A stretch of 64,000 nt of DNA. It comes from RGIG5612 sp045601405. Lineage in GTDB: Bacteria; Bacillota; Clostridia; Lachnospirales; Lachnospiraceae. Numbering within the stretch: the stretch's first letter is position 1; each line of letters begins with the position of its first letter. Shown here piece after piece: positions 41,137 to 50,701 of this stretch. Under the pieces are notes generated by a model that saw only the letters and a list, made by a program, of their open reading frames with translations, had not been told where the DNA came from and ran no database searches. The stretch is taken from contig JAZRZO010000020.1 of the NCBI GenBank assembly GCA_045601405.1, positions 1 through 64,000 on the forward strand, written 5' to 3'. The translations under genes and the position numbers were made by a program.

Positions 41137-43761
41137 ATGCATAAAGCATATGGAGTAAATGAATTAAGAAAGATGTTCCTTGACTTCTTCGAGAGCAAGG
41201 ATCACCTTATAATGAAGAGTTTTTCGCTTATACCGCATAATGACAACAGCTTGTTACTGATAAACGCCGGAATGGCTCCATTAAAACCGTATTTCACCGG
41301 TCAGGAAACGCCTCCGTCGAAAAGAGTTGCCACATGCCAGAAGTGCATACGCACGGGCGACATTGAAAACGTGGGAAAGACCGCGCGTCACGGAACTTTT
41401 TTCGAGATGCTGGGTAATTTCTCTTTTGGTGATTATTTTAAACTCGAAGCGCTTCAGTGGACATGGGAATTTCTGACGGAAAAAGTTGGTCTTGAACCCG
41501 AAAGGCTGTATCCTTCAGTCTATCTGGATGATGACGAAGCCTTTGAGATATGGAATAAGGTGATAGGTATACCTGCTGAAAAGATCAGCAGGTTCGGTAA
41601 GGAGGATAATTTCTGGGAGCATGGCGCAGGTCCGTGCGGTCCCTGCTCCGAGGTCTATTATGACAGAGGAGAGGAGTATGGCTGCAAGAGGGAAGACTGC
41701 AAGGTTGGCTGCGACTGTGACAGATATATAGAAATATGGAACGATGTCTTTACCCAGTTTGAAGGCGATGGAAAAGGCGGTTATATCGAGCTTGAAAACA
41801 AGAACATCGATACCGGTATGGGACTTGAAAGACTTGCCGTTGTTTCACAGGATGTGGATTCCATCTTTGATGTGGATACAATACGGGCGATAAGGCAGAA
41901 GGTCTGTGATGCAGCAGGTGTTAAATACCATGAGGATGAAAAAAAAGATATATCAATAAGACTCATCACTGACCATATAAGAAGCGCCACCTTTATGATA
42001 TCGGACGGCATCAATGCCTCCAACGAAGGACGCGGCTACGTATTGAGACGGCTTATCAGAAGGGCGGCAAGACACATCAGAATGCTCGGGATCAAAGACC
42101 ACTTCATGCCTGAACTCAGTGAGACTGTAATAGAATGTTCATGTGAAGCGTATCCGGAGCTTGAAGAGAAAAAAGCGATGATACTTAAGACTCTCGCTAA
42201 CGAGGAGGACAGGTTCTATAAAACACTTGACTCGGGAATGAAAAAGCTCAATGAGATGATAGAGAACCTGAAGGCTGCCGGCGAGGCAGAGCTTTCCGGC
42301 GGGGATGCGTTCAGATTATACGACACATACGGCTTTCCGCTCGACTTAACACTGGATGTGCTTGAGGATGCACAGCTGAGCGCTGACACGGAGGGCTTTG
42401 AAAAAGAAATGGAGCTTCAGCGGCAAAAAGCCAGAGACGCAAGGGGCGAGACCAACTACATGGGAGCTGACGCGACAGTATATCTTGAGCTTGACCCTGC
42501 GCTGAGGTCTGCTTTTACCGGCTATGATAAGCTCTCGGACAGCTCAGTGATAAGCGCGCTTACCACTGACGAAGCAATAGTAGAAACTTTAGCCGAGGGT
42601 GACAGCGGAACCGTGATAACTGAAAGAACACCGTTTTACGCTACCAAAGGCGGTCAGCAGGCTGACAGGGGTATCATCCGCAAGGATAATGCGGAATTCG
42701 AGGTCGCAGATGTCATCGCGCTTCCCAATGAACTCACCGGTCATGTTGGGATAGTTAAAAAAGGCCAGTTTGTAGTTGGTGATATGGCAGAGCTTATCAT
42801 CAACTCATCCGAAAGAAGGGATACTGCCAGAAATCACAGCGCGACACACCTTCTTCAGGCAGCCTTAAGAGAGGTGCTCGGAGACCATGTGGAACAGGCC
42901 GGTTCAAATGTGAACGATGAAGAGCTGCGTTTTGACTTTACCCATTTTACCGCTATGACTGCAGAGGAGATAAAAGAGGTTGAAGGACTTGTAAACAGAA
43001 AGATAGAGGAAAATATCAGGGTCAGAACGGATATAATGAATATCGATGAGGCCAAAAAAAGCGGAGCAATGGCTCTTTTCGGAGAGAAATATGCCGATGA
43101 GGTACGTGTTGTCTCTATCGGTGATTTTTCCAGAGAATTATGCGGCGGAACACATGTAGGTGAAACCGCTGATATAGGTATGTTCAAGATAATATCCGAA
43201 GGCAGCGTGGCAGGCGGAATACGAAGGATAACTGCAATTACAGGAATGCATGTTCTGGAATATTTTGAAGATATGGAACAGAAATATCTTCAGGCTGCGT
43301 CCGCGGCCAAGGCTGAACCGGAAAGACTTGTGCAGAAGATCACAGATATGAACACGAGGATAAAGGAGCTTCAGAGTGAGCTTGATTCCCTGAAGTCGGC
43401 ATCCGCAAAGGACGCTCTCGGAGACATTGAAACTGTAAAGATCGGAAATATCAATCTGGTCACCAAAAAGCTTTCAGGTGTTGATATGAATAATCTGAGA
43501 GAACTCGGCGACAAGATAAAAAATGATATCAAAGAAGGTGTTGTAGTACTTGCATCGGAAAACGAAAGCAAAGTAAATCTTATAGTAATGGCAACTGATA
43601 GCGCTGTGAAGGACGGTGCACATGCCGGCAATATCATCAAAGCCATCGCGCCCCTTGTAGGTGGCGGAGGCGGCGGAAAAAGCGCTATGGCGCAGGCAGG
43701 CGGCAAGGATCCTTCCGGCATAGACGAGGCACTTGAAAAGGTTAAAGAGTTACTGCAATGA
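41137..43761 (+). CDS. alaS: Alanyl-tRNA synthetase
   Basis: An 874-residue AlaS with all parts: class II core (GNFSFGDYFK, GLERLAVV), editing domain with zinc-type motif (NHSATHLLQAALR, CGGTHVGETADIG), and C-Ala/DHHA1 end with GGGGGGKSAMAQAGG. Full length. Overlaps the following gene by 4 bases. Confidence 0.97.
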   Translation: MHKAYGVNELRKMFLDFFESKDHLIMKSFSLIPHNDNSLLLINAGMAPLKPYFTGQETPPSKRVATCQKCIRTGDIENVGKTARHGTFFEMLGNFSFGDYFKLEALQWTWEFLTEKVGLEPERLYPSVYLDDDEAFEIWNKVIGIPAEKISRFGKEDNFWEHGAGPCGPCSEVYYDRGEEYGCKREDCKVGCDCDRYIEIWNDVFTQFEGDGKGGYIELENKNIDTGMGLERLAVVSQDVDSIFDVDTIRAIRQKVCDAAGVKYHEDEKKDISIRLITDHIRSATFMISDGINASNEGRGYVLRRLIRRAARHIRMLGIKDHFMPELSETVIECSCEAYPELEEKKAMILKTLANEEDRFYKTLDSGMKKLNEMIENLKAAGEAELSGGDAFRLYDTYGFPLDLTLDVLEDAQLSADTEGFEKEMELQRQKARDARGETNYMGADATVYLELDPALRSAFTGYDKLSDSSVISALTTDEAIVETLAEGDSGTVITERTPFYATKGGQQADRGIIRKDNAEFEVADVIALPNELTGHVGIVKKGQFVVGDMAELIINSSERRDTARNHSATHLLQAALREVLGDHVEQAGSNVNDEELRFDFTHFTAMTAEEIKEVEGLVNRKIEENIRVRTDIMNIDEAKKSGAMALFGEKYADEVRVVSIGDFSRELCGGTHVGETADIGMFKIISEGSVAGGIRRITAITGMHVLEYFEDMEQKYLQAASAAKAEPERLVQKITDMNTRIKELQSELDSLKSASAKDALGDIETVKIGNINLVTKKLSGVDMNNLRELGDKIKNDIKEGVVVLASENESKVNLIVMATDSAVKDGAHAGNIIKAIAPLVGGGGGGKSAMAQAGGKDPSGIDEALEKVKELLQ

Positions 43762-45179
43762 AATGTAAGGAATGCGGAACAGAGGTAATTGGTTCTGAGG
43801 TGTTCTGTTCACAGTGCGGAGCGCCTTTAAGAGTCACGGCTGATTATGATTATATTCAGGCGGAGATCGGGGAGAAGGTCGATCAGCTCTTAAGCAACGG
43901 TGATGATAACTCATCGTCAGATGATCCTTCGATGCCGGAGGCGGACATAGACGCGTCCGGGCAGGAGCCTCCCGATCTGAACATCATAGGAGATATGATA
44001 GGTGATAAACCCATCATAGACATTCCGGAAAAGCCTCAGACAGAGAAAAAGGCTGATGATGGCCTGGCAATAACCAGAACCATCGACCTGAGTGATTCCA
44101 TATACAGGGAGATTACTGAGGAAGATGAGTACGAGGATGAGGATGAATATGAGGACGGTCCGGAAGATGAGGCTCTTTTAAGCGCCAGGGAAGAATATAT
44201 GGAAAGCAGAGATGCCAGAAAGAAAAGGGCGGACCTGCGTGCGAAAAAACGTAAAAGGAATATCATAGTGATCATAGCGGCTGTGGCAGTTGCAGTTGCA
44301 GTGGCGGTTGGAGTTTTGCTGTGGATCAACGGAAGGGCAAAAAAAGAGGCGGAGCTTAATGATGTGATAAGCTGCAGCGTTGAAAACGGAGCAAAATATA
44401 CAGCTCCTCTGGAGATAACGCTTACGTCTGAAAAGGGATATCGTATCGCTTACACGCTTGACGGCACGGAGCCATCCCTTTCCTCTTTATCAAAATATAA
44501 AGATCCGATCATATTCAATAATACTGATATTAACGGAGATAGTATGCAGGTAATCCTGAATGCTGTTTCCTATACAGACAAAACGTCGCTTAAAGCGGGG
44601 AGTGTCAGCATTACTTTCACTGTCGAAAAATCTGCTGTAGCACCGCCTTCTTTCAGCCATGAAAGCGGAGATTATTATCAGCAGGAATATATAACGATAG
44701 CCGCAGCAGAAGGAACAACGATACATTATACTTATGACGGATCGACACCTACCGCAAACTCTCCGGTTTATTACGAGCCCATAGAAATGCTCCGGGGCAA
44801 CAATATACTTTCCGCGATCGCAATAGATGAAAGCGGTGCGGAAAGCGAGGTGGCCTCAAGTGTTTATAATCTTGTGATGGATCCGAATATCTCCTATGAT
44901 GAGGCGTTTGGAAACGTGGTGAATGTTCTGCTGCAGGAAGGGCTGATCAGAAATACCATAAGACAGGCAAATGATGCGTATGATGCCGGCGACGGTGGAA
45001 CACGCAGAGTATTGAACAACGGCACGGCAATGATCGGAAACATCAATTATTATGTCCTGCAGGTGGATTATATAAATAACGGAAATTCTGTTCAGGCAAC
45101 CACTTATTACGGCGTTAATGACATGACAGGAGAAGTTGTAAGGCTTGCGAAGAGCGGAATGAATTTTGTTTACGGATAA
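43758..45179 (+). CDS. Zinc-ribbon membrane protein with chitobiase-like C-terminal domains
   Basis: A 473-residue protein. Zinc ribbon at the N-terminus (CKECGTEV, CSQCGAP), a long acidic linker (near residue 115 a run of D, E and Y), a basic stretch, one transmembrane segment (about 173-191), then two CHB_HEX_C-type repeats: RIAYTLDGTEPS and TIHYTYDGSTPTANS. The C-terminal 90 residues are unassigned. Probably a surface-exposed protein with a cytosolic zinc ribbon. It is translationally coupled between alaS and rlmH, which looks like chance co-operon membership. Confidence 0.8.
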   Translation: MKCKECGTEVIGSEVFCSQCGAPLRVTADYDYIQAEIGEKVDQLLSNGDDNSSSDDPSMPEADIDASGQEPPDLNIIGDMIGDKPIIDIPEKPQTEKKADDGLAITRTIDLSDSIYREITEEDEYEDEDEYEDGPEDEALLSAREEYMESRDARKKRADLRAKKRKRNIIVIIAAVAVAVAVAVGVLLWINGRAKKEAELNDVISCSVENGAKYTAPLEITLTSEKGYRIAYTLDGTEPSLSSLSKYKDPIIFNNTDINGDSMQVILNAVSYTDKTSLKAGSVSITFTVEKSAVAPPSFSHESGDYYQQEYITIAAAEGTTIHYTYDGSTPTANSPVYYEPIEMLRGNNILSAIAIDESGAESEVASSVYNLVMDPNISYDEAFGNVVNVLLQEGLIRNTIRQANDAYDAGDGGTRRVLNNGTAMIGNINYYVLQVDYINNGNSVQATTYYGVNDMTGEVVRLAKSGMNFVYG

Positions 45180-45631
45180 TGATAAAGATAATAGCCGCAG
45201 GCAGCATAAAAGAACGCTTTTTCCGTGATGCAGTCAATGAATATCTGAAAAGACTTTCAGCATATGACAGGGTCTGTGTGGTCGAGATAAAGGACGAGGG
45301 AAGCGACGCGCAGACGGCCGCGAAGGAAGCAAAGTCCATACTTCACAATATAAAAGATACTGACTATGTCATAACCCTTGAGATAGAAGGGGAAAAAAGA
45401 TCATCTGCCGGTTTTGCGAAAATGATAGATGATCTCAGACAAAGCCGCAGAAGCGATATAATCTTTGTGATAGGCGGCTCCGTGGGGCTTGACGTAAGTG
45501 TGTTGGAAAGAGCGGATGCAAACATCAGTTTTTCCGATATGACATTCCCTCATCAGCTGATGAGAGTGATACTCCTGGAGCAGATATACAGAGCATTTAA
45601 GATAATAAGAAATGAGCCATATCACAAATAG
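45179..45631 (+). CDS. rlmH: 23S rRNA (pseudouridine-1915-N3)-methyltransferase RlmH
   Basis: A 150-residue SPOUT methyltransferase. FVIGGSVGLDVSV and ISFSDMTFPHQLMRVILLEQIYRAFKI are diagnostic, with the knotted C-terminus ending EPYHK. It modifies helix 69 of 23S rRNA. Its ATG shares a base with the preceding stop (TAATG). Confidence 0.96.
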   Translation: MIKIIAAGSIKERFFRDAVNEYLKRLSAYDRVCVVEIKDEGSDAQTAAKEAKSILHNIKDTDYVITLEIEGEKRSSAGFAKMIDDLRQSRRSDIIFVIGGSVGLDVSVLERADANISFSDMTFPHQLMRVILLEQIYRAFKIIRNEPYHK

Positions 45632-45642
45632 TTCACTTTACT

Positions 45643-45671
45643 TTGACATGCTTATTTAATAGAATTACTAA
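45643..45671 (+). promoter_or_regulatory. Candidate promoter of the asp23-nusB operon
   Basis: TTGACA (45643-45648), 17 bases, TACTAA (45666-45671), 27 bases before the Asp23-family ATG. The -35 is perfect, the -10 weak. Confidence 0.45.
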
Positions 45672-45697
45672 TCAATACCTTATATGGAGGTGATGAA

Positions 45698-46063
45698 ATG
45701 GATACTTTGAAAATATACAATGCTGACGGAACTGTGGATGTTCAGATAACAGAGGATGTGATAGCTGTTATCGCGGCGCTTGCGGCAACGGAGGTTGAGG
45801 GTGTACATTCAATGGCCGGAAATATCACCAACGAGATCGTTGCCAGGCTCGGGCGCAAAAATCTCTCCGCGGGTGTGAGCGTCTTGTGCGGTGACGATGG
45901 GATAAAAGCCGGTCTTTCGCTCGTGATCAAAACCGGATATAACATTCCGGGGGTAGCGAAGGAAGTGCAGGAAAGAGTAAAGACCGCCATCGAAAACATG
46001 ACAGGACTCAATGTATGCAGGGTGGATGTCAAGATAGCGAATGTGAACATTGAAAACAATTAA
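45698..46063 (+). CDS. Asp23/Gls24 family protein (YqhY type)
   Basis: A 121-residue Asp23-fold protein: ITEDVIAVIAALAATEVEGVHSMAG and AVENMTGLNVCRVDVKIANVNI-like end. Its place directly before nusB is that of Bacillus YqhY, which is linked to control of acetyl-CoA carboxylase activity in that genus. GGAGGTGA ribosome site. Confidence 0.92.
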   Translation: MDTLKIYNADGTVDVQITEDVIAVIAALAATEVEGVHSMAGNITNEIVARLGRKNLSAGVSVLCGDDGIKAGLSLVIKTGYNIPGVAKEVQERVKTAIENMTGLNVCRVDVKIANVNIENN

Positions 46064-46077
46064 GAGTTTTAGGCTGA

Positions 46078-46105
46078 AGGGTGTTTTCATACACCCTTTC
46101 TTTAT
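46078..46105 (+). terminator. Hairpin between asp23 and nusB
   Basis: AGGGTGT (46078-46084), TTTCAT, ACACCCT (46091-46097), then TTCTTTAT. It resembles a weak terminator or attenuator that may lower nusB expression relative to asp23. Confidence 0.5.
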
Positions 46106-46110
46106 GGATC

Positions 46111-46524
46111 ATGAAGGTTGACAGAAGAACATTAATAAGAGAAGCGGTATTTTTACTGCTGTTCAGATACGATTTTTACGGCCCCGGAGATATGCAGGAG
46201 CAGATACGGGATTTCCTGGATGGGGAAGACTACTTCACAGGATCTGAGGGGGAGAGAATAAGAGACAAGATCTTTAATATCATTGACAGACTTCCGGAAA
46301 TAGACCGGCTTCTTGACAATTACAGTATAGGCTGGAAGGTGAAAAGGATGTCAAAGGTGGATCTGACATTGCTCAGACTTGCCTGTTATGAGATCAGATA
46401 CGACCAGTCAGTACCTGTTTCCACCGCGATAAACGACGCTGTTGAGATGGCTAAAAATTATGGCGAGGAAAGCAGTGCGTCCTTTATCAACGGGATACTT
46501 GCTCAGGTGGCAAAGAATGGATGA
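46111..46524 (+). CDS. nusB: Transcription antitermination factor NusB
   Basis: About 137 residues, all-helical NusB. RRTLIREAVFLLLFRYDF at the start, LDNYSIGWKVKRMSKVDLTLLRLACYEI and PVSTAINDAVEMAKNYGEESSASFINGIL are typical. With NusE it binds boxA in rRNA leaders. ATG at 46111 is preferred because the family begins about there; the ribosome site is weak. Confidence 0.94.
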   Translation: MKVDRRTLIREAVFLLLFRYDFYGPGDMQEQIRDFLDGEDYFTGSEGERIRDKIFNIIDRLPEIDRLLDNYSIGWKVKRMSKVDLTLLRLACYEIRYDQSVPVSTAINDAVEMAKNYGEESSASFINGILAQVAKNG

Positions 46525-47737
46525 TAACAGAAAGATATATTCTGTTGAAAAGATAAATAAATATATCAAAAGTCTTTTCGACAGGGATTTTTTCCTGAAT
46601 AATATTTATATCCGCGGAGAGATATCAGGCTGCTCATATTCCGCAAAAGGACATATCTATTTCACACTTAAAGATGGAAAATATATCATGCCTGTGGCTA
46701 TGTGGGCATCTTATACGAGGTCGCTTAAAAAAAGACTTGAAGACGGAATGCAGGTCGTTGTTAACGGTACCGTGGCGGTATATGCCGAGGGGGGCAGATA
46801 TCAACTTACAGCCAGGACTGTGGAAGAGGACGGTAAAGGCGATATCGCGGCAAAATTAGAAGAGCTGAAGAAAAAGCTCGAGCAGATGGGCATGTTTTCC
46901 GCGGAATACAAAAAACAGATCCCAAGGTTTTCGCATAAGATAGGTGTTGTTACATCGGAGACAGGAGCTGTGATAAGGGATATATACAATGTGGCGTCAA
47001 GGAGAAACCCCTACAGCAGCATACTGTTATATCCTGCGGTTGTTCAGGGAGAGGGTGCTAAGGAGGCTATAGCGGCAGGTATAAGGCGTCTGGATAAAGA
47101 GGATGTCGACACGATAATCATAGGGCGCGGCGGAGGCTCAGCCGAGGATCTCTGGGCATTTAACGAGGAAGAGGTGGCCGTGGCAATATTTGAATGCTCA
47201 AAGCCGGTGATATCCGCTGTGGGACACGAAACAGATTTTACGATCGCAGATATGGTTGCCGATCTGAGGGCGCCAACACCAAGCGCGGCGGCAGAGCTGG
47301 CGGTTTTCGATTATGATCAGTTTGTGGAAGACCTTGAAAACATAAAATATACTCTGAGGCTTAAGCTGGACAGAAGGGTTGATCTGCTTAACAGTATGGT
47401 AAAGCAGTACGACTTAAAGATAAAGACCTTGTCGCCCGAAAATCAGCTGATAGTAAAAAAACAGGATCTCAGGGATAAAGATAAACTGGTGAAGGATATC
47501 ATGTCAGAAAGACTGAGAAGGTCAAATGAAAGAACCCGGCTCATCGCAGGAAAACTGGAGGGGCTTTCACCGTTGAAAAGGCTTAGCGAGGGATATTCCT
47601 TCTGTACCGTTTCTTCGGGAGAGGCACTTAAGAGCATAGGGCAGGTACAAAAAGGCGATATGATAAATATCAGAGTGACAGACGGACTGCTGGACGCAAA
47701 AATATCAGATATCAAAGAGGTGAAAAATGCGCAGTAA
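46517..47737 (+). CDS. xseA: Exodeoxyribonuclease VII large subunit
   Basis: About 406 residues. N-terminal OB domain (ISGCSYSAKGHIYFTLKD), then the catalytic domain (IGVVTSETGAVIRDIYNV, IIGRGGGSAEDLWAFNEE, HETDFTIADMVADLRAPTPSAAAE), and a coiled-coil C-terminus. ATG 46517 overlaps nusB by 8 bases. Confidence 0.96.
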   Translation: MDDNRKIYSVEKINKYIKSLFDRDFFLNNIYIRGEISGCSYSAKGHIYFTLKDGKYIMPVAMWASYTRSLKKRLEDGMQVVVNGTVAVYAEGGRYQLTARTVEEDGKGDIAAKLEELKKKLEQMGMFSAEYKKQIPRFSHKIGVVTSETGAVIRDIYNVASRRNPYSSILLYPAVVQGEGAKEAIAAGIRRLDKEDVDTIIIGRGGGSAEDLWAFNEEEVAVAIFECSKPVISAVGHETDFTIADMVADLRAPTPSAAAELAVFDYDQFVEDLENIKYTLRLKLDRRVDLLNSMVKQYDLKIKTLSPENQLIVKKQDLRDKDKLVKDIMSERLRRSNERTRLIAGKLEGLSPLKRLSEGYSFCTVSSGEALKSIGQVQKGDMINIRVTDGLLDAKISDIKEVKNAQ

Positions 47738-47930
47738 TGAAATGAACATTGAAGACATGACTCTTGAGGAAGCATTTGAGAAGCTTGATGAGATAATAGA
47801 AGCGATGGAGGAGAGCGAACTGCCCCTTGAGAAGACCTTTGAGTTTTATAAACAGGGTCTTGATATGGTCAGATTCTGTAATGATAAAATAGAAAAAGTT
47901 GAGTGTGATATAAAAAAACTCAGCGAATAG
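47727..47930 (+). CDS. xseB: Exodeoxyribonuclease VII small subunit
   Basis: A 67-residue XseB: LEEAFEKLDEIIEAMEESEL and FEFYKQGLDMVRFCNDKI. It overlaps xseA by 11 bases and is needed for the assembled nuclease. Confidence 0.95.
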   Translation: MRSNEMNIEDMTLEEAFEKLDEIIEAMEESELPLEKTFEFYKQGLDMVRFCNDKIEKVECDIKKLSE

Positions 47931-47933
47931 ATC

Positions 47934-48842
47934 ATGGATATTAATGTATTAAGCAAAAAAACCGATGAGGTTAATAAAATAGTGTACTCATTCCTCCCCG
48001 AAGGCGGGGCATACAATGAGCTGATAACGGAGGCCGCAGTTTACTCCGTGAGAGCCGGAGGGAAAAGACTTCGTCCGATGATGATGGCTGAGGCATATGA
48101 GCTGGCAGGGGGAAGCGGCGGGAAAAGGATGCTGCACGCGTTGATGGCCGCTATGGAATTCATACACTCCTTTTCGCTTGTGCATGACGACCTCCCCGCT
48201 ATAGATAACGATGATCTGAGAAGGGGCCGTCCCACTACTCATTGCAGATACGGAGAGGCTGTAGGGATACTGGCAGGAGACGCGCTGTTGAATCTGGCTT
48301 ATAGTGTCGGAACAGGCGCGGCCGCGGAATGTGATGACGCGGAAACTGCAAAAAGAGGGATAACCGCGCTTTCTGTGATGGCAAAGAAGGCGGGCATTGA
48401 CGGAATGATAGGAGGTCAATGTCTTGATGTGCTTTCTGAAAAAGACGGTAATGTCAGCATCAGAAGCAGCGAGCTGGATTATATATATAAAAACAAGACC
48501 TCGGCATTGATCGAGGCTTCGATGATGGCGGGCGCTATAGTTGCGGGGGCAGATCAGGAAACAGTGGATCTGTTCGAGCGGATCGGTTCAGATGTGGGGA
48601 TGGCCTTCCAGATAAGAGATGACATACTGGACGTGACAGCAAGTGATGAAGAAATGGGCAAGCCTGCGGGAAGCGATGAAAAAAACAATAAGATCACTTA
48701 TGTCTCCCTTTACGGACTGGAAAAGGCAGCGGAAGATGTTAAGACATATTCGCGTAAAGCCCTGGAGAAACTCAATACGATAAACAGCGGTGATTGCTTT
48801 TTGAAGGAACTGATAGTTTATTTAATTGAAAGAAGATCATGA
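47934..48842 (+). CDS. ispA: Polyprenyl (farnesyl/geranylgeranyl) diphosphate synthase
   Basis: A 302-residue short-chain trans-prenyltransferase. GGKRLRPMMM, first aspartate motif SLVHDDLPAIDND, and second motif QIRDDILDV. Makes FPP or GPP from IPP and DMAPP, which the next gene's pathway supplies. Confidence 0.95.
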   Translation: MDINVLSKKTDEVNKIVYSFLPEGGAYNELITEAAVYSVRAGGKRLRPMMMAEAYELAGGSGGKRMLHALMAAMEFIHSFSLVHDDLPAIDNDDLRRGRPTTHCRYGEAVGILAGDALLNLAYSVGTGAAAECDDAETAKRGITALSVMAKKAGIDGMIGGQCLDVLSEKDGNVSIRSSELDYIYKNKTSALIEASMMAGAIVAGADQETVDLFERIGSDVGMAFQIRDDILDVTASDEEMGKPAGSDEKNNKITYVSLYGLEKAAEDVKTYSRKALEKLNTINSGDCFLKELIVYLIERRS

Positions 48843-50701
48843 TACTTGAGAAGATTGAACAGGCCAATGATATAAAAAAGCTTGCCCCTGAAGAATACGA
48901 TCAGCTTGCGAAGGAGATACGCAGCTTTCTTGTGGAAAAGGTCAGCAGGACGGGCGGACATCTCGCATCTAATCTGGGTGCTGTGGAGCTTACCATGGCT
49001 TTGCATCTGTGCCTTGATCTTCCCAAGGACAAGATAGTCTGGGACGTTGGTCACCAGTCATATGTCCATAAGATACTCACAGGGCGCAAGGATGGCTTTG
49101 ACACATTAAGACAGCACGGCGGACTCAGCGGTTTTCCCAAAAGAAGAGAAAGCAGATATGATGCCTTTGATACGGGACACTCATCAACATCGATAGCATC
49201 TGCCCTTGGGCTGGCTGAGGCAGACAGGCTGGCAGGAAATGATTCTTCCACCGTAGTTGCAGTGATCGGCGACGGAGCCCTTACAGGAGGACTTGCGATC
49301 GAAGCTTTAAATAACGCGTCCAAGATCGACCGCAATTTTATCATCATACTCAACGATAATGATATGTCAATATCCCGGAATGTGGGAGGGCTTTCCACAT
49401 ACCTTTCAAACATACGGGCCGGAGAATCGTATATTGAATTTAAATCAGGCGTAAAAAAGATATTGAACAGGATCCCGTATGCCGGAGAAAAGATAGTAAA
49501 AAATATCAAAAAGACCAAACACAGCATAAAACAGCTTGTGGTTCCCGGGATGTTTTTTGAAAATATGGGACTTACATACCTGGGGATGGTTGACGGGCAT
49601 AATGTCCAGGCACTCACAAAGATCATAAATGAAGCAAAAAATTATGATCATGCTGTTATCATTCATGTTGGAACGATCAAAGGCAAGGGATACGGACCGG
49701 CAATGAAAGACCCGGAGATATTTCACGGAGTAGGGAAATTTGATGTTAAGACAGGAAAGCTTATAAACGGCTGCTCAGACAGGACATACTCAGATGTTTT
49801 CTCTGAAGCTATATGTGATGCGGCGCAGAAAAATAAAAAGATAGTTGCAATTACGGCCGCAATGACAGCGGGCACGGGGCTTGGCGAGTTCAGCAAAAGG
49901 TTCCCGGACAGGTTTTATGATGTCGGGATAGCGGAGGAATACGCAGCAACTTTTGCCGCCGGAATGGCGGCCGGCAGGATGAAGCCGTTCGTTGCCATCT
50001 ATTCATCTTTTCTGCAAAGAGCATATGATGAGATAGCTCATGATGTCTGTATGCAGAATCTTCCAGTCACCTTCTGTATAGATAGGGCAGGACTTGTAGG
50101 CGAGGACGGGGAAACGCACCAGGGTATATATGATATCTCGTATCTAAATACCATACCCCATATGAATATACTTGCACCAAAAAATGCAGCAGAGCTGAAA
50201 GCAGCGGTAAGCTTTGCGGCGGATTTTAACGGTCCTCTGGCAATAAGGTACGGCAGAGGAGAGGCATACTGCGGACTGGAGGAATTTAACGAGCCTATCG
50301 TTTACGGTAAGAGCGAATATATATACAGAGAAAAAGATATCGCTCTCATTGCCGCAGGGTCAATGGTAAAGGACGCAGTAAAAGTAAGGGAGCTGCTTAA
50401 GGAAAAGGGACGAAGTGTAACACTTGTGAATGCGAGATTCATAAAGCCTCTTGATGAGGTTATGATAGATGAGATAATAAAAGACCACGATGTGATAGTT
50501 ACGATGGAGGAAAATGAGATAGTGGCCGGGTATGGTATGTCCGTATTACGGTATATAAACCAGAATGGCTCTGATATTAAAGTGATAAACCTTGCCCTTC
50601 CGTCGGGCTTCATTGAACAGGGCACACGGCAGGAGCAGCTTGCTGAGTGCCGGATGGATATTGCCTCGATCATGAAGAGACTTGAGGAAGAGGGTATATG
50701 A
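48839..50701 (+). CDS. dxs: 1-deoxy-D-xylulose-5-phosphate synthase
   Basis: A 620-residue TPP enzyme: THLASNLGAVELTMALH-like start region, GDGALTGGLAIEALNNA (TPP loop), ILNDNDMSISRNVGG, FYDVGIAEEYAATFAAG and RAGLVGEDGETHQG. First step of the MEP pathway. Overlaps both neighbours by 4 bases (ATGA type). Confidence 0.97.
   Translation: MILEKIEQANDIKKLAPEEYDQLAKEIRSFLVEKVSRTGGHLASNLGAVELTMALHLCLDLPKDKIVWDVGHQSYVHKILTGRKDGFDTLRQHGGLSGFPKRRESRYDAFDTGHSSTSIASALGLAEADRLAGNDSSTVVAVIGDGALTGGLAIEALNNASKIDRNFIIILNDNDMSISRNVGGLSTYLSNIRAGESYIEFKSGVKKILNRIPYAGEKIVKNIKKTKHSIKQLVVPGMFFENMGLTYLGMVDGHNVQALTKIINEAKNYDHAVIIHVGTIKGKGYGPAMKDPEIFHGVGKFDVKTGKLINGCSDRTYSDVFSEAICDAAQKNKKIVAITAAMTAGTGLGEFSKRFPDRFYDVGIAEEYAATFAAGMAAGRMKPFVAIYSSFLQRAYDEIAHDVCMQNLPVTFCIDRAGLVGEDGETHQGIYDISYLNTIPHMNILAPKNAAELKAAVSFAADFNGPLAIRYGRGEAYCGLEEFNEPIVYGKSEYIYREKDIALIAAGSMVKDAVKVRELLKEKGRSVTLVNARFIKPLDEVMIDEIIKDHDVIVTMEENEIVAGYGMSVLRYINQNGSDIKVINLALPSGFIEQGTRQEQLAECRMDIASIMKRLEEEGI

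Noticed and set aside
41781..43721. Long antisense open frames over alaS and similarly over dxs, rnf and recG
   Set aside because: They lie opposite well-conserved genes, are Ser/Ile/Phe-rich as expected from reverse reading of such codons, and lack ribosome sites.
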